This document shows positions 54,086-64,000 of a DNA stretch of 64,000 nucleotides, in pieces. The notes under the pieces were generated by a model. The model worked only from the letters and a program-made list of their open reading frames with translations. It searched no databases and was not told the origin of the DNA. Source of the stretch: Shewanella sairae (GTDB lineage: Bacteria; Pseudomonadota; Gammaproteobacteria; Enterobacterales; Shewanellaceae); contig NZ_JAKILT010000013.1 of the NCBI RefSeq assembly GCF_023283535.1, positions 46,932 to 110,931 of the forward strand, read 5' to 3'. The position numbers and the translations under genes are program-made. How positions within the stretch are numbered: position 1 is the first letter of the stretch; every line of letters starts with the position of its first letter.

Positions 54086-54966
54086 TTGATCCTGGCACTG
54101 AAACCTTTAATCAGGTTGAAGGTGTTTTCCCAAGAGACCTGCAGTGACAGATCCAGTGCTAGAATTTGCTGACTGTAGCGAGTCGGGGCATTTTCAGGTG
54201 CTAAAGTTAATCTTTGCTGTTGCGTCGCGAGGGATTCACTACTGCCATCCTTTGATTGCAGATCGAGCACTGGCACATTTAAGGCGGTAATTTTTTCGGC
54301 CAATAACTTGTTGACGCTGTCTATGTCGCTGTAAGGGTTGATCACAACCAACATATTTGGTGGTGGCAATCGCTTAGCGTTAAGTAACTCAGTGACTAAA
54401 TTGGCGCTCTCTCCAAAAGCGATAATCATTCGCTTACCGCTAAAGTCTTTGCCTAAACTATCTAGCTGGCTCATGGAGTTCAGCATAAAGTCTTGCTGTT
54501 GCTGCTGGATCTTTACGAGTTGTTCCTCGCTATAATCTGGGGTTTCTTGTGCAGCGACTTGAGTGTTGCTTTGCTGCCCAGCTTTGGCTATTTCATCGGC
54601 TTGAGTTGCAAAGTAAGGTGGTTGACTGACGCTGGCTGGCGTCAGCGCAAGTGTTGCCCAGCCAGCATAGTTTAGCTGGTGACGTAGGAAATTGGCCGCG
54701 CCAGGTGCATCTGCACGGTTAGAAAAATCAGGAACGATGATTGCCAAGCCATGTTTTTTCTTGCCTAACCAAGGACGCAGCAGCGCAGGCACTTCTTGGT
54801 CATTAACTTGTAGTTGTTTAACTTCACTTGTGGGTAAGTAACGGTAATCAGCCGTCGTCAACTCAGCGGCTAAGGCCGTTGCCGAACTGAAAACACTCCA
54901 AGCGAATACACTCATACTTAGTGCGATTAAAGCAAAGCGCTTAGATAGAAAAAAAGAAGACTTCAT
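54064..54966 (-). CDS. DUF3530 family protein (exported alpha/beta-hydrolase-like)
   Basis: Predicted exported protein (300 aa). A signal peptide with ALIALSMSVFAWSVFSSATALA is followed by an alpha/beta-hydrolase-like core with HGLAIIVPDFSNRADAPGAANFLR and RMIIAFGESANLVTELL, where the GxSxx-like GESAN replaces a nucleophile elbow. DUF3530 is common in Shewanella with no proved role. ATG 54966 is preferred to the upstream frame start at 55038, because the signal peptide begins there and the extra segment overlaps the rapA terminator. Confidence 0.82.
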   Translation of the reverse strand: MKSSFFLSKRFALIALSMSVFAWSVFSSATALAAELTTADYRYLPTSEVKQLQVNDQEVPALLRPWLGKKKHGLAIIVPDFSNRADAPGAANFLRHQLNYAGWATLALTPASVSQPPYFATQADEIAKAGQQSNTQVAAQETPDYSEEQLVKIQQQQQDFMLNSMSQLDSLGKDFSGKRMIIAFGESANLVTELLNAKRLPPPNMLVVINPYSDIDSVNKLLAEKITALNVPVLDLQSKDGSSESLATQQQRLTLAPENAPTRYSQQILALDLSLQVSWENTFNLIKGFSARINKAYPNG

Positions 54967-55038
54967 CTTGGCAAACAACCTCTTATACCCACAACATAGA
55001 CGATGGTAAGCGCAACAGTATATACACTTAGCGGCCAT

Positions 55039-55066
55039 AAAAAAGCCCCGACAAGTCAGGGCTCTT
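55039..55066 (-). terminator. Terminator of rapA
   Basis: On the minus strand AGCCCTGAC and GTCGGGGCT pair apart from one G-U, followed by six U (A run 55039-55044). It begins 18 nt after the rapA stop. Confidence 0.85.
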
Positions 55067-55083
55067 TATTTGTAGCGGCTAAA

Positions 55084-57990
55084 TTAAGCGTGGCTAACCA
55101 ATACTAATCTAATCGCATCAAGCTGTAGCTTGCTACTGTCTAGGTAACGGTTTAGTTCGCTCATCTGCTCACTCAAGTGGCTTAGCTCTTCATCACGGAT
55201 ATTAGGGTTAACCGCTTTTAGGGCTTTTAAGCGCTCAAGCTCACCTGATAGCTGGCTAGTCATCTTCTCGCGTGCGCACTCTGTTAGTGTACTTAGCTCT
55301 GCATTGGCAAAGGTTTCTGCTTTAGCAAACAGTGGGTGCAAGATAGCTTGTGACGCATTCACTAGCTTACTGGCGATATGACGGTTTACCGCGCTTAACT
55401 GCTTATTAAAGCTTTCATAAGTCACGTTGTCTGACAGGTTATTGCCGTTTTTATCTAACAACACGCGAATAGGTGTTGGTGGTAAGTAACGGTATAGCTG
55501 GCTCGACTTAGGTGCAGACGCATCTGCTAGGTAGATAAGCTCTAAGAACACAGTACCCGCTGGTAATGCCTTGTTCTTGAGTACTGCTACGCTTGTCGTA
55601 CCTGTTTCTGATGAGGTGATTAAGTCTAGACCCGTTTGCACCAATGGATGCTCTTGGGTGATTAGGGCGATATCATCACGAGACAACGCCATTTCACGAT
55701 CGAAAGTAACAGTAATACCGTCTTCTGGTAAACCTGGGTAGGTCGGGAACATCATGTGTTCACTTGGGTGCAAGACAATCGCGTTTTCGCCGCTATCTTC
55801 TTGCTCTACACCAATAATGTCCCACAGGCGAATCACCGAGCCAATTAGCTGAGTATCTTCATCTTTTTCCGCTAGGCTTTGTACTAACTTGTTAGCACGC
55901 TCACCACCGTGAGAGTTGATCTCAAGTAGTTTGTCTCGGCCTTGCTCCATCGCCAGTTTAAGTTCTTGATAACGGGTCTTAGTGTTATCAAGTAAGCTGG
56001 CTAGGGTCTCTTCATCATTATTCAACAAGGTTTCTAGTAACTCACCAGAAAACTCGTTAAATAGAATGTGACCACTTGGGCAAGTGCATTCAAAGGCGTT
56101 CAAACCTTGGTGATACCACTCAGTTAATCTTTCTTGTGCGGTGTTGGCTAAGTAAGGCAGGTGGATCTCAACATCGTTCTTTTGACCGATACGGTCCAAA
56201 CGACCAATACGCTGCTCTAGTAGATCTGGGTTTAATGGCAGATCAAACAATACTAGATTGCTGGCAAACTGGAAGTTACGACCTTCAGAGCCGATTTCAC
56301 TACAGATCAGCGCCTGAGCACCACCGGTTTCTTGGGCAAAGTAAGCACCTGCTTTATCGCGCTCAATAATCGACATGCCTTCGTGGAAGACGGTCGCTTG
56401 AATACCTTCACGGGTGCGCAATGCTTCTTCTAAGCTCAATGCTGTTTCTGCTTGGCTTGCAATAATCAGCACTTTCTTGCTGCGGTTGTTCTTTAGGAAG
56501 TCAATTAGCCAATCAACACGTGGATCGAATTTCCACCATGCCGCACTGCCGCTATCAAAATCTTGGTAGATCTTTTCAGGGCTAAGCACTTGGCGCACTT
56601 TAGCGTTAGTGTCTAAATGCTTGTTCATCATCGAGCTAACACGGTAAGCCGTCACATACTGCTCAGGCATCTTTTGCGGATGGGTGTGCAAAATACGCTG
56701 TGGAAAGCCTTTAACCGATGCGCGGCTGTTACGGTATAGCACGCGGCCAGTACCATGACGGTCAAGCAAGTCTTGCAATAAGCCATCGCGCGCTTGGAAG
56801 CGGCTGTCGGCATCGGCAGACTCATCTTGAATTAATGCGATATTAGCGCTGATATCTTTTTCAGATAAAAGACCCGTTAAACTAGCAATCGCTTCAGCTG
56901 ATAACTGCTCATTAGAGGCAAGGGCATCGGCAGCAGTTGCTACGTCTTTGTAGCTGTCTTCTTCTTTCAAGAAAGCTTCGTAGTCGTAGAAACGATCTGG
57001 ATCTAGCAAACGCAGACGCGCAAAGTGGCTCTGGTGACCGAGTTGATCTGGGGTTGCTGTCAATAACAGTACGCCTGGGATCTCTTCACTCAAAGCTTCA
57101 ACAATTTGGTAAGCACGGCTTGGCGCTTCTTCGGACCACTCTAGGTGGTGCGCTTCATCGACAACCATTAGATCCCAGTCAGCATCTAAGGCTTGATCTA
57201 AACGGCGTTTCTTACGCAATAGATCTAGCGAACAGATCACTAACTGCTCGGTGTAGAAAGGGTTGTCATGATCGGCATAAGCTTCAACACAGCGGTCTTC
57301 ATCAAATACTGAGAAACGCAGGTTAAAGCGGCGCAGCATTTCAACTAACCACTGGTGGCGCAGGGTGTCTGGTACGATAACCAAAATACGCTCAGCACGA
57401 CCGGTCAGTAGTTGCTGATGGATAATCAAACCTGCTTCAATGGTTTTACCTAAACCCACTTCATCGGCGAGTAATACGCGTGGTGCAAAACGTTGACCCA
57501 CTTCGTGAGCGATCCACTGCTGATGCGGGATCAATCCTACTCGTGGCCCTTGCAGTCCTAACAAGTCTGATGTGGCTAGCTTATTGCGAAGCTGCTGACA
57601 TTGGTAACGCACGTTAAATCTATCTAAACGATCGATTTGACCGGCAAATAAACGGTCTTGTGGTTTATTGAAACGGATATTGTGATTCAGCAGAGTTTCG
57701 CGCAGGCTCACTTGTTCGCCTGTTTCGTTATGAGTGCCGTGGTAAATAATCAGTGAATCTTTTTCTTCAACTTCAGTAACGGTAAGACTCCACTCTTCGT
57801 GGCTCTCTACGCTATCGCCTGGGTTGTAGATAACACGTGTTAGCGGGGCTTCGGTGCGAGAAAACAATCTATTTTCGCCAGTGGCTGGGAAAAGAACGGT
57901 CACCATACGACCTTCAACTCCAACAACGGTACCTAAACCTAATTCTGATTCGGTGTCACTGATCCAACGTTGACCTAAGGAAAACGGCAT
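55084..57990 (-). CDS. rapA: RNA polymerase-associated protein RapA
   Basis: SWI2/SNF2-type ATPase (968 aa; E. coli 968) that binds RNA polymerase and helps recycle it. The N-terminal tandem Tudor-like segment, motif [16 protein letters not shown] (about residues 172-186), motif [12 protein letters not shown] (near 277) and later helicase motifs including [13 protein letters not shown] and [11 protein letters not shown] are all visible. Start ATG 57990. Divergent from the PhoH-like gene across 330 bp. Terminator at 55039-55066. Confidence 0.97.
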   Translation of the reverse strand: MPFSLGQRWISDTESELGLGTVVGVEGRMVTVLFPATGENRLFSRTEAPLTRVIYNPGDSVESHEEWSLTVTEVEEKDSLIIYHGTHNETGEQVSLRETLLNHNIRFNKPQDRLFAGQIDRLDRFNVRYQCQQLRNKLATSDLLGLQGPRVGLIPHQQWIAHEVGQRFAPRVLLADEVGLGKTIEAGLIIHQQLLTGRAERILVIVPDTLRHQWLVEMLRRFNLRFSVFDEDRCVEAYADHDNPFYTEQLVICSLDLLRKKRRLDQALDADWDLMVVDEAHHLEWSEEAPSRAYQIVEALSEEIPGVLLLTATPDQLGHQSHFARLRLLDPDRFYDYEAFLKEEDSYKDVATAADALASNEQLSAEAIASLTGLLSEKDISANIALIQDESADADSRFQARDGLLQDLLDRHGTGRVLYRNSRASVKGFPQRILHTHPQKMPEQYVTAYRVSSMMNKHLDTNAKVRQVLSPEKIYQDFDSGSAAWWKFDPRVDWLIDFLKNNRSKKVLIIASQAETALSLEEALRTREGIQATVFHEGMSIIERDKAGAYFAQETGGAQALICSEIGSEGRNFQFASNLVLFDLPLNPDLLEQRIGRLDRIGQKNDVEIHLPYLANTAQERLTEWYHQGLNAFECTCPSGHILFNEFSGELLETLLNNDEETLASLLDNTKTRYQELKLAMEQGRDKLLEINSHGGERANKLVQSLAEKDEDTQLIGSVIRLWDIIGVEQEDSGENAIVLHPSEHMMFPTYPGLPEDGITVTFDREMALSRDDIALITQEHPLVQTGLDLITSSETGTTSVAVLKNKALPAGTVFLELIYLADASAPKSSQLYRYLPPTPIRVLLDKNGNNLSDNVTYESFNKQLSAVNRHIASKLVNASQAILHPLFAKAETFANAELSTLTECAREKMTSQLSGELERLKALKAVNPNIRDEELSHLSEQMSELNRYLDSSKLQLDAIRLVLVSHA

Positions 57991-58320
57991 TTAAAACTCT
58001 CATATACTGGGTGAATCACAAGGGGCGCGTATGTTATACCAATCGCGAGCATATTGAAAATTGAACCCGCTAATATTCGCCTTAATCTGAAGTAATAGTG
58101 TACTAAATAATCAGTTGCTCTGAAGTATTTTTTTGTGTCATGCCGCAGTCATACAGACTTGTTATCAATGGAAACTTATAGATAGCTGCAAAAATTTATG
58201 CAGAACATTGAAGCCGATGGTTATTGGTGGCAATATGATATTACGCGTTAACATATCTGTAACCATAAATAGGAGCTGGGCTTATCTTGTAATTGATACT
58301 AATGCACAATTGGAGGCGCC
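57991..58320. other. Divergent intergenic region between rapA and the PhoH-like gene
   Basis: No supported gene; a short frame at 58133-58384 runs out of frame into the PhoH-like gene and lacks a ribosome site. The region must carry promoters in both directions. A GGAGG ribosome site (about 58311-58315) precedes the PhoH-like ATG. No clear operator was found. Confidence 0.6.
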
Positions 58321-59715
58321 ATGGAACAAGACGACAGAAAGTTGTTTGTACTGGATACCAACGTATTACTGCATGAACCTTTAGCGATTTATTCCTTTAA
58401 GGAACATGACGTAGTCGTACCAATGACAGTTCTGGAAGAGCTGGACCTGATTAAGGATAGAAAACGAGACGTCAGCCGTGATGCTCGAGTCGCAATTAGA
58501 GCATTAGAAGATATACTGGGTGGAAAAACCACGCCCGAACAGATTGTTCAAGGCGTACCACTGCCGAGCCGAGAAGGTCACGGTGATGTATCTGGTACCC
58601 TTTCTATTTTCCCCGACCATCAAATCGAATTCACCATCGGCAGCATGCCAGGTGGCAACAATGATAACCGCATCATTAACACTGCATTGCATCTACAAGA
58701 GTTACACCAACCGCGTAAAGTCGTACTCGTTACCAAAGACATCAATATGCGCCTTAAAGCTAAGGGTGCGGGTATTCAGCGAGTTGAAGATTACCGTACT
58801 GACCAGCTTATCGATGATATTCGTTTTTTAACCAAAGGTTTCCATCGTATTGAAGGTGACTTTTGGGCCCACACTGATGATGTCAGCACTGAAAGCGATG
58901 GCCGTCATACGGTGCATAGTGTGCCGCTGGATAAACTTGGCGATGATATGTTTTACACCAATCAGTACCTGCTAGATGAAGGTAGTGAGTTCTGCGGACG
59001 TATTATTGAAAAAACGCCTACTGAGCTTAAGTTCTTAGACTTAGGTCAAGAGCGATTGCTTAACCTTGAGGCTTGGGGAATTAGGCCGAAGAATATTTAT
59101 CAAGGTATGGCGATGCAAGCGTTGCTGGATCCAGACATTGATCTGGTGATTTTAACCGGCCCCGCAGGTTGCGGTAAAACATTGTTAGCGATGGCGGCTG
59201 CACTTGAATTGGTAGTTGAGCAGGGTAAGTATGAAAAGGTTATTGTTACCCGTAACACGCCTGAGATTGCTGAGTCGATTGGTTTCTTACCGGGCACCGA
59301 GGAAGAAAAAATGGCGCCATGGTTAGCGGCTATTACCGATACCCTTGAAGTACTGCATAAGAATGATGTCAATCCTAGTGGTAGCATGAACTACATTATG
59401 GATAAGGCTAACATTCAGTTTAAGTCGATAAACTTTATGCGCGGTCGCTCGATTCAAAACTCGGTAGTATTGCTCGATGAGTGCCAAAACTTAACCGCGT
59501 CACAGATCAAAACCATGATCACGCGTATGGGTGAGGGCACTAAGTTGATTTGTAGTGGTAACTTGGCGCAAATTGACTCCAATTATCTTACCGCAGTGAC
59601 CTCTGGATTAACCTATATTGTCGAACGTTTTAAAGATTTTGATGGCAGTGCAAACGTCTACCTAAACGGGGTTGTACGCTCGCGTCTCGCTGAGTTTGCT
59701 GAAGAAAACCTATAG
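58321..59715 (+). CDS. PhoH family ATPase with N-terminal PIN domain
   Basis: PhoH2-type protein (464 aa). A PIN RNase domain (about residues 5-145) with the acidic start VLDTNVLLHEP and VTKDINMRLKAKG is followed by a PhoH P-loop ATPase (about 255-460) with Walker A GPAGCGKTLLAM (280-291) and Walker B VVLLDECQNLT. PIN-PhoH fusions act as RNA helicase/RNases in characterised cases. ATG 58321, GGAGG upstream. Monocistronic with terminator. Confidence 0.95.
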   Translation: MEQDDRKLFVLDTNVLLHEPLAIYSFKEHDVVVPMTVLEELDLIKDRKRDVSRDARVAIRALEDILGGKTTPEQIVQGVPLPSREGHGDVSGTLSIFPDHQIEFTIGSMPGGNNDNRIINTALHLQELHQPRKVVLVTKDINMRLKAKGAGIQRVEDYRTDQLIDDIRFLTKGFHRIEGDFWAHTDDVSTESDGRHTVHSVPLDKLGDDMFYTNQYLLDEGSEFCGRIIEKTPTELKFLDLGQERLLNLEAWGIRPKNIYQGMAMQALLDPDIDLVILTGPAGCGKTLLAMAAALELVVEQGKYEKVIVTRNTPEIAESIGFLPGTEEEKMAPWLAAITDTLEVLHKNDVNPSGSMNYIMDKANIQFKSINFMRGRSIQNSVVLLDECQNLTASQIKTMITRMGEGTKLICSGNLAQIDSNYLTAVTSGLTYIVERFKDFDGSANVYLNGVVRSRLAEFAEENL

Positions 59716-59745
59716 CTAATATTGTTTTCTAGAATGATTGATTAG

Positions 59746-59772
59746 GGCCTCACACTCGTTGAGGCCTTTTTT
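59746..59772 (+). terminator. Terminator after the PhoH-like gene
   Basis: GGCCTCA (59746-59752) pairs with TGAGGCC (59760-59766), six T follow. Confidence 0.92.
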
Positions 59773-59894
59773 AACTTTTAAGTTACATTTTTAAGCTATT
59801 ATTGAAAGCTATCTTACTGATATTATTAACTCAGAAGTCCTGTATTTGCATGGCACATTGAGATTAAGCTCAACAGAGCATACCAAGGGTTTAA

Positions 59895-62800
59895 ATGAAA
59901 CGGATTGAGCCGACTCTTCAACTAAAGTCAACGATTCAGAAAAACTATAATAGAGCAGTTTTTTACACCTATATTGGTGTAATTATCATGGCTTCGGTGA
60001 CTGCTTGGATGTCTTTTGACCGACAGAAGGCTCAGCTTATTCAACAAACAGAAGAGCTAGTAGAGCGTCATGTTTTGCAAGTCGACTTATTGCTTGAATC
60101 GAGTATTCGCGCGGTGCAGAGTTTACGTAATGTTGCGGTTGATCACCTGCGTCTTGGCGAGTTAGTGCGTAAGGATCGCCTACCTCAGTATGAAAAGTTT
60201 AACGAAAGCGGCCAGTTTTTTACCCTAGAACCTACCTATGCCAAAAGTGGTGAGCCCTTTACCAATATGGGCCGTATTACCGGGGCGGGTTCACTCAATG
60301 GCCGTAGTGATAAGTTTTATCAAGAGCTGGAAATGCTGTTCGAGTTATCACTGTCTTTTCCTGTGGCAAATGAGGCTGCACCTAAAGCTTCCTCTATTTA
60401 TTACATCTCCAAGCGACGCATCATGTCGTATTTCCCGTGGCCGTCAGATGAGCAAAGATTTCGGGATGAGCTACTGAATAAGAAACAGTTTCAGTTAGTG
60501 ACACCGTCTAATAATCCGCAGCGCAGTGTGGCATGGAGTCCGGCTTATGTTGAACCGACAGGTAAGGGCTTGCTGACGACCTTAGGTGTACCGATTTATC
60601 TAGAAAACGAGTTTATTGGTTCGATCAATTTAGACATGACTTTAGCCTCGCTGCGTAAGCAAATTCGTTTGTATTTTAAAATGCCCGGTACAGTGATATT
60701 GCTTGATCAAAATAACAATATTTTGACCCACAGCGACATCGACACGTCTGATGTTAATCGGGTTTATCATATTAGCCAAAAGATCCCATCAGAATTACAT
60801 TCAATTCCAGAGTCAGAGCTGTTCGATGCCCATGAAGGCATTATTCGTAATGGCTACTATATTCACTCGGTGGCACTGCATAACGCGCCATGGCGCTTAC
60901 TGTATCTGCAAGATGTTGATGAGCTATTTAAAGATTCGTGGGAAAAATTAGAGCTGACCTTCTTACTCGTAGTATTGGCGTTATCGATTCTGGTGACCAT
61001 TGTTCACTGGCAGACTCGTCGCTCGTTTGTAAACCCTGCGTCGCGTTTATTGACTCACCTAGAGCAATGTTCTGCTGAGCCGATTAAGCCGCCAGAGAAA
61101 ATCACGGTTGGCTGGGCGCCTTGGTTCCAGTTGGTCAGCCGGATTTTTGAAGAAAACAAACAATATACGCGCCATCTTGCCGAGCAAAATCGTCGTCTTG
61201 ATAAGCTAGTCGCCCAACGTACCGAGCGACTAAAAGACACCACTGAGCGCCGCGAGCAAGAATATGCCTTGCTACGTTCATTGCTGGATTCTATCCCTGA
61301 AGCGATTGTGTTTAAAGACAAAGAAGGCCGCTATTTAGGCTGTAATAAGTCGGCTGAACGCATGCTAGGCTTTAGTGAAAGTGAGATGATAGGTCAGCTT
61401 TCTGATGCGTTGACGCCTGATGAGCAAGCGGTACGTATTCGCGCTGAAGACGAGCGGGTACTTACCGACAGAACACCACTGCGTTATCAAGAGAAAGTGG
61501 AAATTGCCGGAAAACCGGTGCTGCTCGACGTACTAAAAATTCCATTCTATAACCGCCGTGGTGAATTACTGGGTTTGATAGCCGTTTGGCGTGATGTTAC
61601 CCGCGAATATGAATCTGCTGAGCAGCTGCGTTTGTCAGAAGAACGTTACCATTTAGCCATGGACGCGGTAGAAGATGGCCTGTGGGATTGGTATTTAGAC
61701 TCTGAACAAATTATCTGTAATCCAGCCTATTACTCAATGTTAGGTTATAAGGTCAATGAATTCCCAGCGCTGGTTTCAACCATTGATGAGCTAGTGCATC
61801 CAGACGACTTGATCCGTGTGCAGGAATATCGTGAGCAATACCTCGCAGATCCTATTGGTGCTTACGATATTGAATTTAGAATGCTCGGTAAGAGTGGTGA
61901 GTACCATTGGTTATTATCACGTGGTCGAATGGTGGAGTTCACCCCGAGTAACCAACCAAAACGTATGGTGGGTACTCACAAGGATATTACTCGCCATAAA
62001 CGTAACGAAGTGGCGATGCTAGAGGCCAAGCAAGATGCGGAAATGGCCAACCTGTACAAGAGTGAATTCTTGGCCAACATGAGCCACGAGATCCGTACGC
62101 CAATGAATGCGATTATTGGTATGTTGCAGCTGGCCCAGCGCACGTCATTAACGGCGCAGCAAAAGGACTATCTGGAAAAAGCCGGCTTCTCAGCCCACTC
62201 ATTGCTGCGGATCATTAATGATATTCTTGATTTCTCTAAGATCGAAGCCGGTAAGCTTGAGCTAGAGCGTGTGGCATTCCCACTCGATAAAGTGTTGGAT
62301 CACGCACTGGATCTCAATGCATTGAAGGCTCAGGAAAAAGGCGTTGAGCTACTGCTTTATGCGCCAGTTACCGCAGGACTGATCTTAGAAGGCGATCCGC
62401 TGCGTCTAGGTCAGGTGTTGATTAACTTATTGTCCAACGCAGTCAAGTTTACTCAGTCGGGTGAAATTGAGCTAGGTTGTGAAGATGTGGGTGAGCGCGA
62501 TCATCGCATTACGCTTAAGTTCTGGATCCGCGATACCGGTATCGGTATCACCAAAGAACAGCAAGCCACGTTATTTGACGCCTTTGCTCAGGCTGATGGC
62601 TCAACCACACGTAAATATGGTGGTACCGGGTTAGGCCTATCTATCAGTAAGCATTTGGTGTCTATGATGGGCGGTACCATGCAAGTGGAAAGTGAAATGG
62701 GCGAAGGCAGTACCTTTAGCTTTACCATTAGCTTTGAGATTGCAGAAGAAGCAGAGGTGATGCCATTAGTTGTACCAGAGACTTTGGGCAACCTTAAGAC

Positions 62801-63599
62801 CTTAGTGATTGACGATAACCCTACCGCGCTGCAGATTTACTCGAGCGTGATGCGCGACTTCCATTTTGACGTCGATACTGCAGCCAGTGGGCCAGAAGGC
62901 TTATATAAGCTAAGCAAGAAGCCAGTTGATCTGCTGTTACTTGATTGGATGATGCCAGAAATGGACGGCGTTGAGGTGATTAAAGAGATCGACGAAATGG
63001 TCGCCGATGGCCGCCTAAGTAAACGACCTATCATTATGATGATGACAGCCTATGCTGCGGAGCCGATGCAAAAAGATGTTGCTGATGCCAACGTTTATGC
63101 GCTGCTGCAAAAGCCGTTTAAGGCGTCATCCTTATTCGATGAGATCATCTCAGCTTTTGCCGATGAGCCGAGCTTAAATCCGCTACCAGAGGTGAGTGAA
63201 GAAGAGTCTGATAATGACGCAGGTTATGTACTGCTGGTGGAAGACAACTTTATTAACCAGCAGGTTGCTACCGAGTTACTTAAGAGTGCGGGTTACACCG
63301 TTGATGTGGCAGAGAACGGTCAAATAGCGCTTGATATGATTGATAAAGCTAACTATGACGCGGTATTGATGGACATTCAGATGCCAGTGATGGACGGCTT
63401 AACAGCGACTAAAGAGCTGCGTAAGCGTTATTCTCCTGAGCAACTCCCTGTGATTGCCATGACAGCCCATGCTATGTCTGGTGATAGAGAAAAGAGCTTA
63501 GCAGCCGGTATGAACGCGCATATTACCAAGCCGATTGTTTTGACTGAGCTGTTTGATACCTTAAGCCACTGGATAACAGAATGTGGCAAAAAGTCATGA
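59895..63599 (+). CDS. Hybrid sensor histidine kinase (sensor-PAS-PAS-HisKA-HATPase-REC-REC)
   Basis: Inner-membrane sensor kinase (1234 aa). A first membrane segment (about 20-38, FYTYIGVIIMASVTAW) and a second (about 352-372) enclose a periplasmic Cache-like sensor. Then come two PAS domains (about 455-575 and 585-705), HisKA with phospho-acceptor His731 in MSHEIRTPMNAI, HATPase with NLLSNAVKF and GTGLGLSISKHL, and two receivers with Asp1017 (LLLLDWMMPEMDG) and Asp1160 (AVLMDIQMPVMDG). Both receivers keep their acceptors, so a multistep relay to an Hpt elsewhere is likely. No response regulator gene follows. ATG 59895 after AAGGG. Confidence 0.94.
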   Translation: MKRIEPTLQLKSTIQKNYNRAVFYTYIGVIIMASVTAWMSFDRQKAQLIQQTEELVERHVLQVDLLLESSIRAVQSLRNVAVDHLRLGELVRKDRLPQYEKFNESGQFFTLEPTYAKSGEPFTNMGRITGAGSLNGRSDKFYQELEMLFELSLSFPVANEAAPKASSIYYISKRRIMSYFPWPSDEQRFRDELLNKKQFQLVTPSNNPQRSVAWSPAYVEPTGKGLLTTLGVPIYLENEFIGSINLDMTLASLRKQIRLYFKMPGTVILLDQNNNILTHSDIDTSDVNRVYHISQKIPSELHSIPESELFDAHEGIIRNGYYIHSVALHNAPWRLLYLQDVDELFKDSWEKLELTFLLVVLALSILVTIVHWQTRRSFVNPASRLLTHLEQCSAEPIKPPEKITVGWAPWFQLVSRIFEENKQYTRHLAEQNRRLDKLVAQRTERLKDTTERREQEYALLRSLLDSIPEAIVFKDKEGRYLGCNKSAERMLGFSESEMIGQLSDALTPDEQAVRIRAEDERVLTDRTPLRYQEKVEIAGKPVLLDVLKIPFYNRRGELLGLIAVWRDVTREYESAEQLRLSEERYHLAMDAVEDGLWDWYLDSEQIICNPAYYSMLGYKVNEFPALVSTIDELVHPDDLIRVQEYREQYLADPIGAYDIEFRMLGKSGEYHWLLSRGRMVEFTPSNQPKRMVGTHKDITRHKRNEVAMLEAKQDAEMANLYKSEFLANMSHEIRTPMNAIIGMLQLAQRTSLTAQQKDYLEKAGFSAHSLLRIINDILDFSKIEAGKLELERVAFPLDKVLDHALDLNALKAQEKGVELLLYAPVTAGLILEGDPLRLGQVLINLLSNAVKFTQSGEIELGCEDVGERDHRITLKFWIRDTGIGITKEQQATLFDAFAQADGSTTRKYGGTGLGLSISKHLVSMMGGTMQVESEMGEGSTFSFTISFEIAEEAEVMPLVVPETLGNLKTLVIDDNPTALQIYSSVMRDFHFDVDTAASGPEGLYKLSKKPVDLLLLDWMMPEMDGVEVIKEIDEMVADGRLSKRPIIMMMTAYAAEPMQKDVADANVYALLQKPFKASSLFDEIISAFADEPSLNPLPEVSEEESDNDAGYVLLVEDNFINQQVATELLKSAGYTVDVAENGQIALDMIDKANYDAVLMDIQMPVMDGLTATKELRKRYSPEQLPVIAMTAHAMSGDREKSLAAGMNAHITKPIVLTELFDTLSHWITECGKKS

Positions 63600-63637
63600 A
63601 GCATCAAACAACATGATTCTTACTTAAATTGACCAAG

Positions 63638-63665
63638 ATAGGCTTGCTTACCTGTTAGCCTATTT
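63638..63665 (+). terminator. Weak terminator after the hybrid kinase gene
   Basis: ATAGGCT and AGCCTAT pair across about 12 nt, followed by TTATT. Positions are approximate. Confidence 0.45.
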
Positions 63666-63756
63666 ATTAAGCTAGCCATTAAAAATTAATAATAACAATA
63701 AAGGCTATGGTCACTAGACCAATGCGATAGCTCACATTAAAGATCAAGGAGATCAA

Positions 63757-63927
63757 ATGAGACCCTACAAGCTCGCGCTGGCAATAGCACTTGCCGTTGT
63801 GCCCATAACCAGCGCTGTGGCTGCCACCACAAATACTGCAACGATTATAAAGAAAAGTCAGGCAGCAACAGGTTTCGTTAATCTGTTTTATGAGCAAGCC
63901 TCTGGTGACTGTCTAGTCCTAAAATAG
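63757..63927 (+). pseudogene. Small exported protein gene, probably truncated by an insertion sequence
   Basis: AAGGAG (63746-63751) precedes ATG 63757. The frame encodes a clear signal peptide (YKLALAIALAVVPITSAVA) with cleavage before ATT, then about 30 residues (TIIKKSQAATGFVNLFYEQASGD). From 63910 the sequence is the putative end of an insertion sequence, and the frame stops at 63925-63927 inside it, so the original C-terminus is lost or lies beyond the element. Family not recognised. Confidence 0.6.
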
Positions 63928-64000
63928 GTTGACGGTTTTTATTAAGCCAGTTGGTACTCCCAACTGGCTTTTTCATGCACCTCGTTTGGGGTTTTCATTC
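63910..64000 (-). mobile_element. Insertion sequence end, IS3-family-like (continues past window)
   Basis: The apparent IS terminus begins TGTCTAGTCCTAAAATAGG at 63910, the TG start usual in IS3-type elements. It is followed by the 3' end of a minus-strand transposase gene. GAC (63907-63909) could be part of the target duplication; the other end is outside the window. The boundary is inferred from the loss of gene context and from the transposase end. Confidence 0.65.
63942..64000 (-). CDS. Transposase C-terminus (IS3-type OrfB/integrase core), partial
   Basis: Reading the minus strand inward from the window edge gives ...GMKTPNEVHEKASWEYQLA then stop at 63942-63944. TPNEVH is the usual C-terminal block after the H-S-A-L-G motif in IS3/IS150-type rve integrases. 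Only 19 residues are visible; a hairpin (AAGCCAGTTGG facing CCAACTGGCTT) overlaps the end. Most of the gene lies to the right of the window. Confidence 0.65.
   Translation of the reverse strand, partial: MKTPNEVHEKASWEYQLA

Noticed and set aside
58133..58384. Plus-strand frame of 83 codons before the PhoH-like gene
   Set aside because: It runs out of frame into the PhoH-like coding region, has no ribosome site, and its product looks random (Cys-rich with no domain).
63679..63897. Minus-strand frame of 72 codons opposite the small secreted-protein gene
   Set aside because: The plus strand there has a perfect ribosome site and signal peptide; the minus product is a shadow with scattered Cys.

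Overview
The window looks like chromosomal DNA of a marine gammaproteobacterium, most likely a Shewanella. The basis is gene order and protein similarity judged by eye: an mshQ-mreBCD-maf-rng-yhdP-tldD block, a TorF-type porin, DarP, RapA, RraB, an AT-leaning base composition and many signalling proteins. The genus is an inference; no search was run. No rRNA, tRNA or CRISPR array was found. Most of the window is core chromosome with good ribosome binding sites and clear intrinsic terminators.

Layout. (1) 1-13.9 kb: the 3' end of mshQ (MSHA pilus locus), then mreBCD (cell shape), maf, rng, the giant envelope protein yhdP, a nitrilase-family amidase and tldD. (2) 14.1-18.8 kb: a TolC / HlyD / two ABC-2 permease export operon with no ATPase gene. 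(3) 19-23.8 kb: a large Ig-repeat lipoprotein, darP, and pmbA (the partner of tldD). (4) 23.9-28.5 kb: an arsenic island, arsR-acr3-gapdh-arsJ, with an ArsR-type operator and, between gapdh and arsJ, an unusual tandem array of diverged copies of the arsJ 5' end. (5) 28.7-34.9 kb: a sodium:alanine symporter, a PA3496-like small protein, a TorF-like porin, HU, a double-receiver protein and small hypotheticals. (6) 35-44.8 kb: a DUF3016 protein, an EAL-CBS-GGDEF protein, TraB/GumN, a MaoC-like dehydratase, an aldo/keto reductase, formate-THF ligase, a mechanosensitive channel and a small zinc-ribbon membrane protein. (7) 45.3-48.7 kb: a putative zinc-uptake cluster (Cys/His small protein, His-rich porin, ZnuA-like binding protein, ZnuB-like permease) that lacks an ATPase. 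(8) 48.9-59.7 kb: plsC, rraB, a diguanylate cyclase with a REC-CheC protein, a crotonase, yqhA-like, DUF3530, rapA, phoH-like. (9) 59.9-64 kb: a large hybrid histidine kinase, then a small secreted-protein gene that appears to be cut by an insertion sequence whose transposase C-terminus lies on the minus strand at the right edge.

How genes work together. GAPDH and ArsJ are expected to convert arsenate to 1-arseno-3-phosphoglycerate and export it, while Acr3 exports arsenite; no arsC is present here. TldD and PmbA form one peptidase complex although they are encoded about 8.5 kb apart. RNase G and RraB both belong to RNA turnover. The most unusual structure is the arsJ-leader repeat array at 26.7-27.2 kb. 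Second are the two transport clusters without ATPases and the insertion sequence at the right edge.
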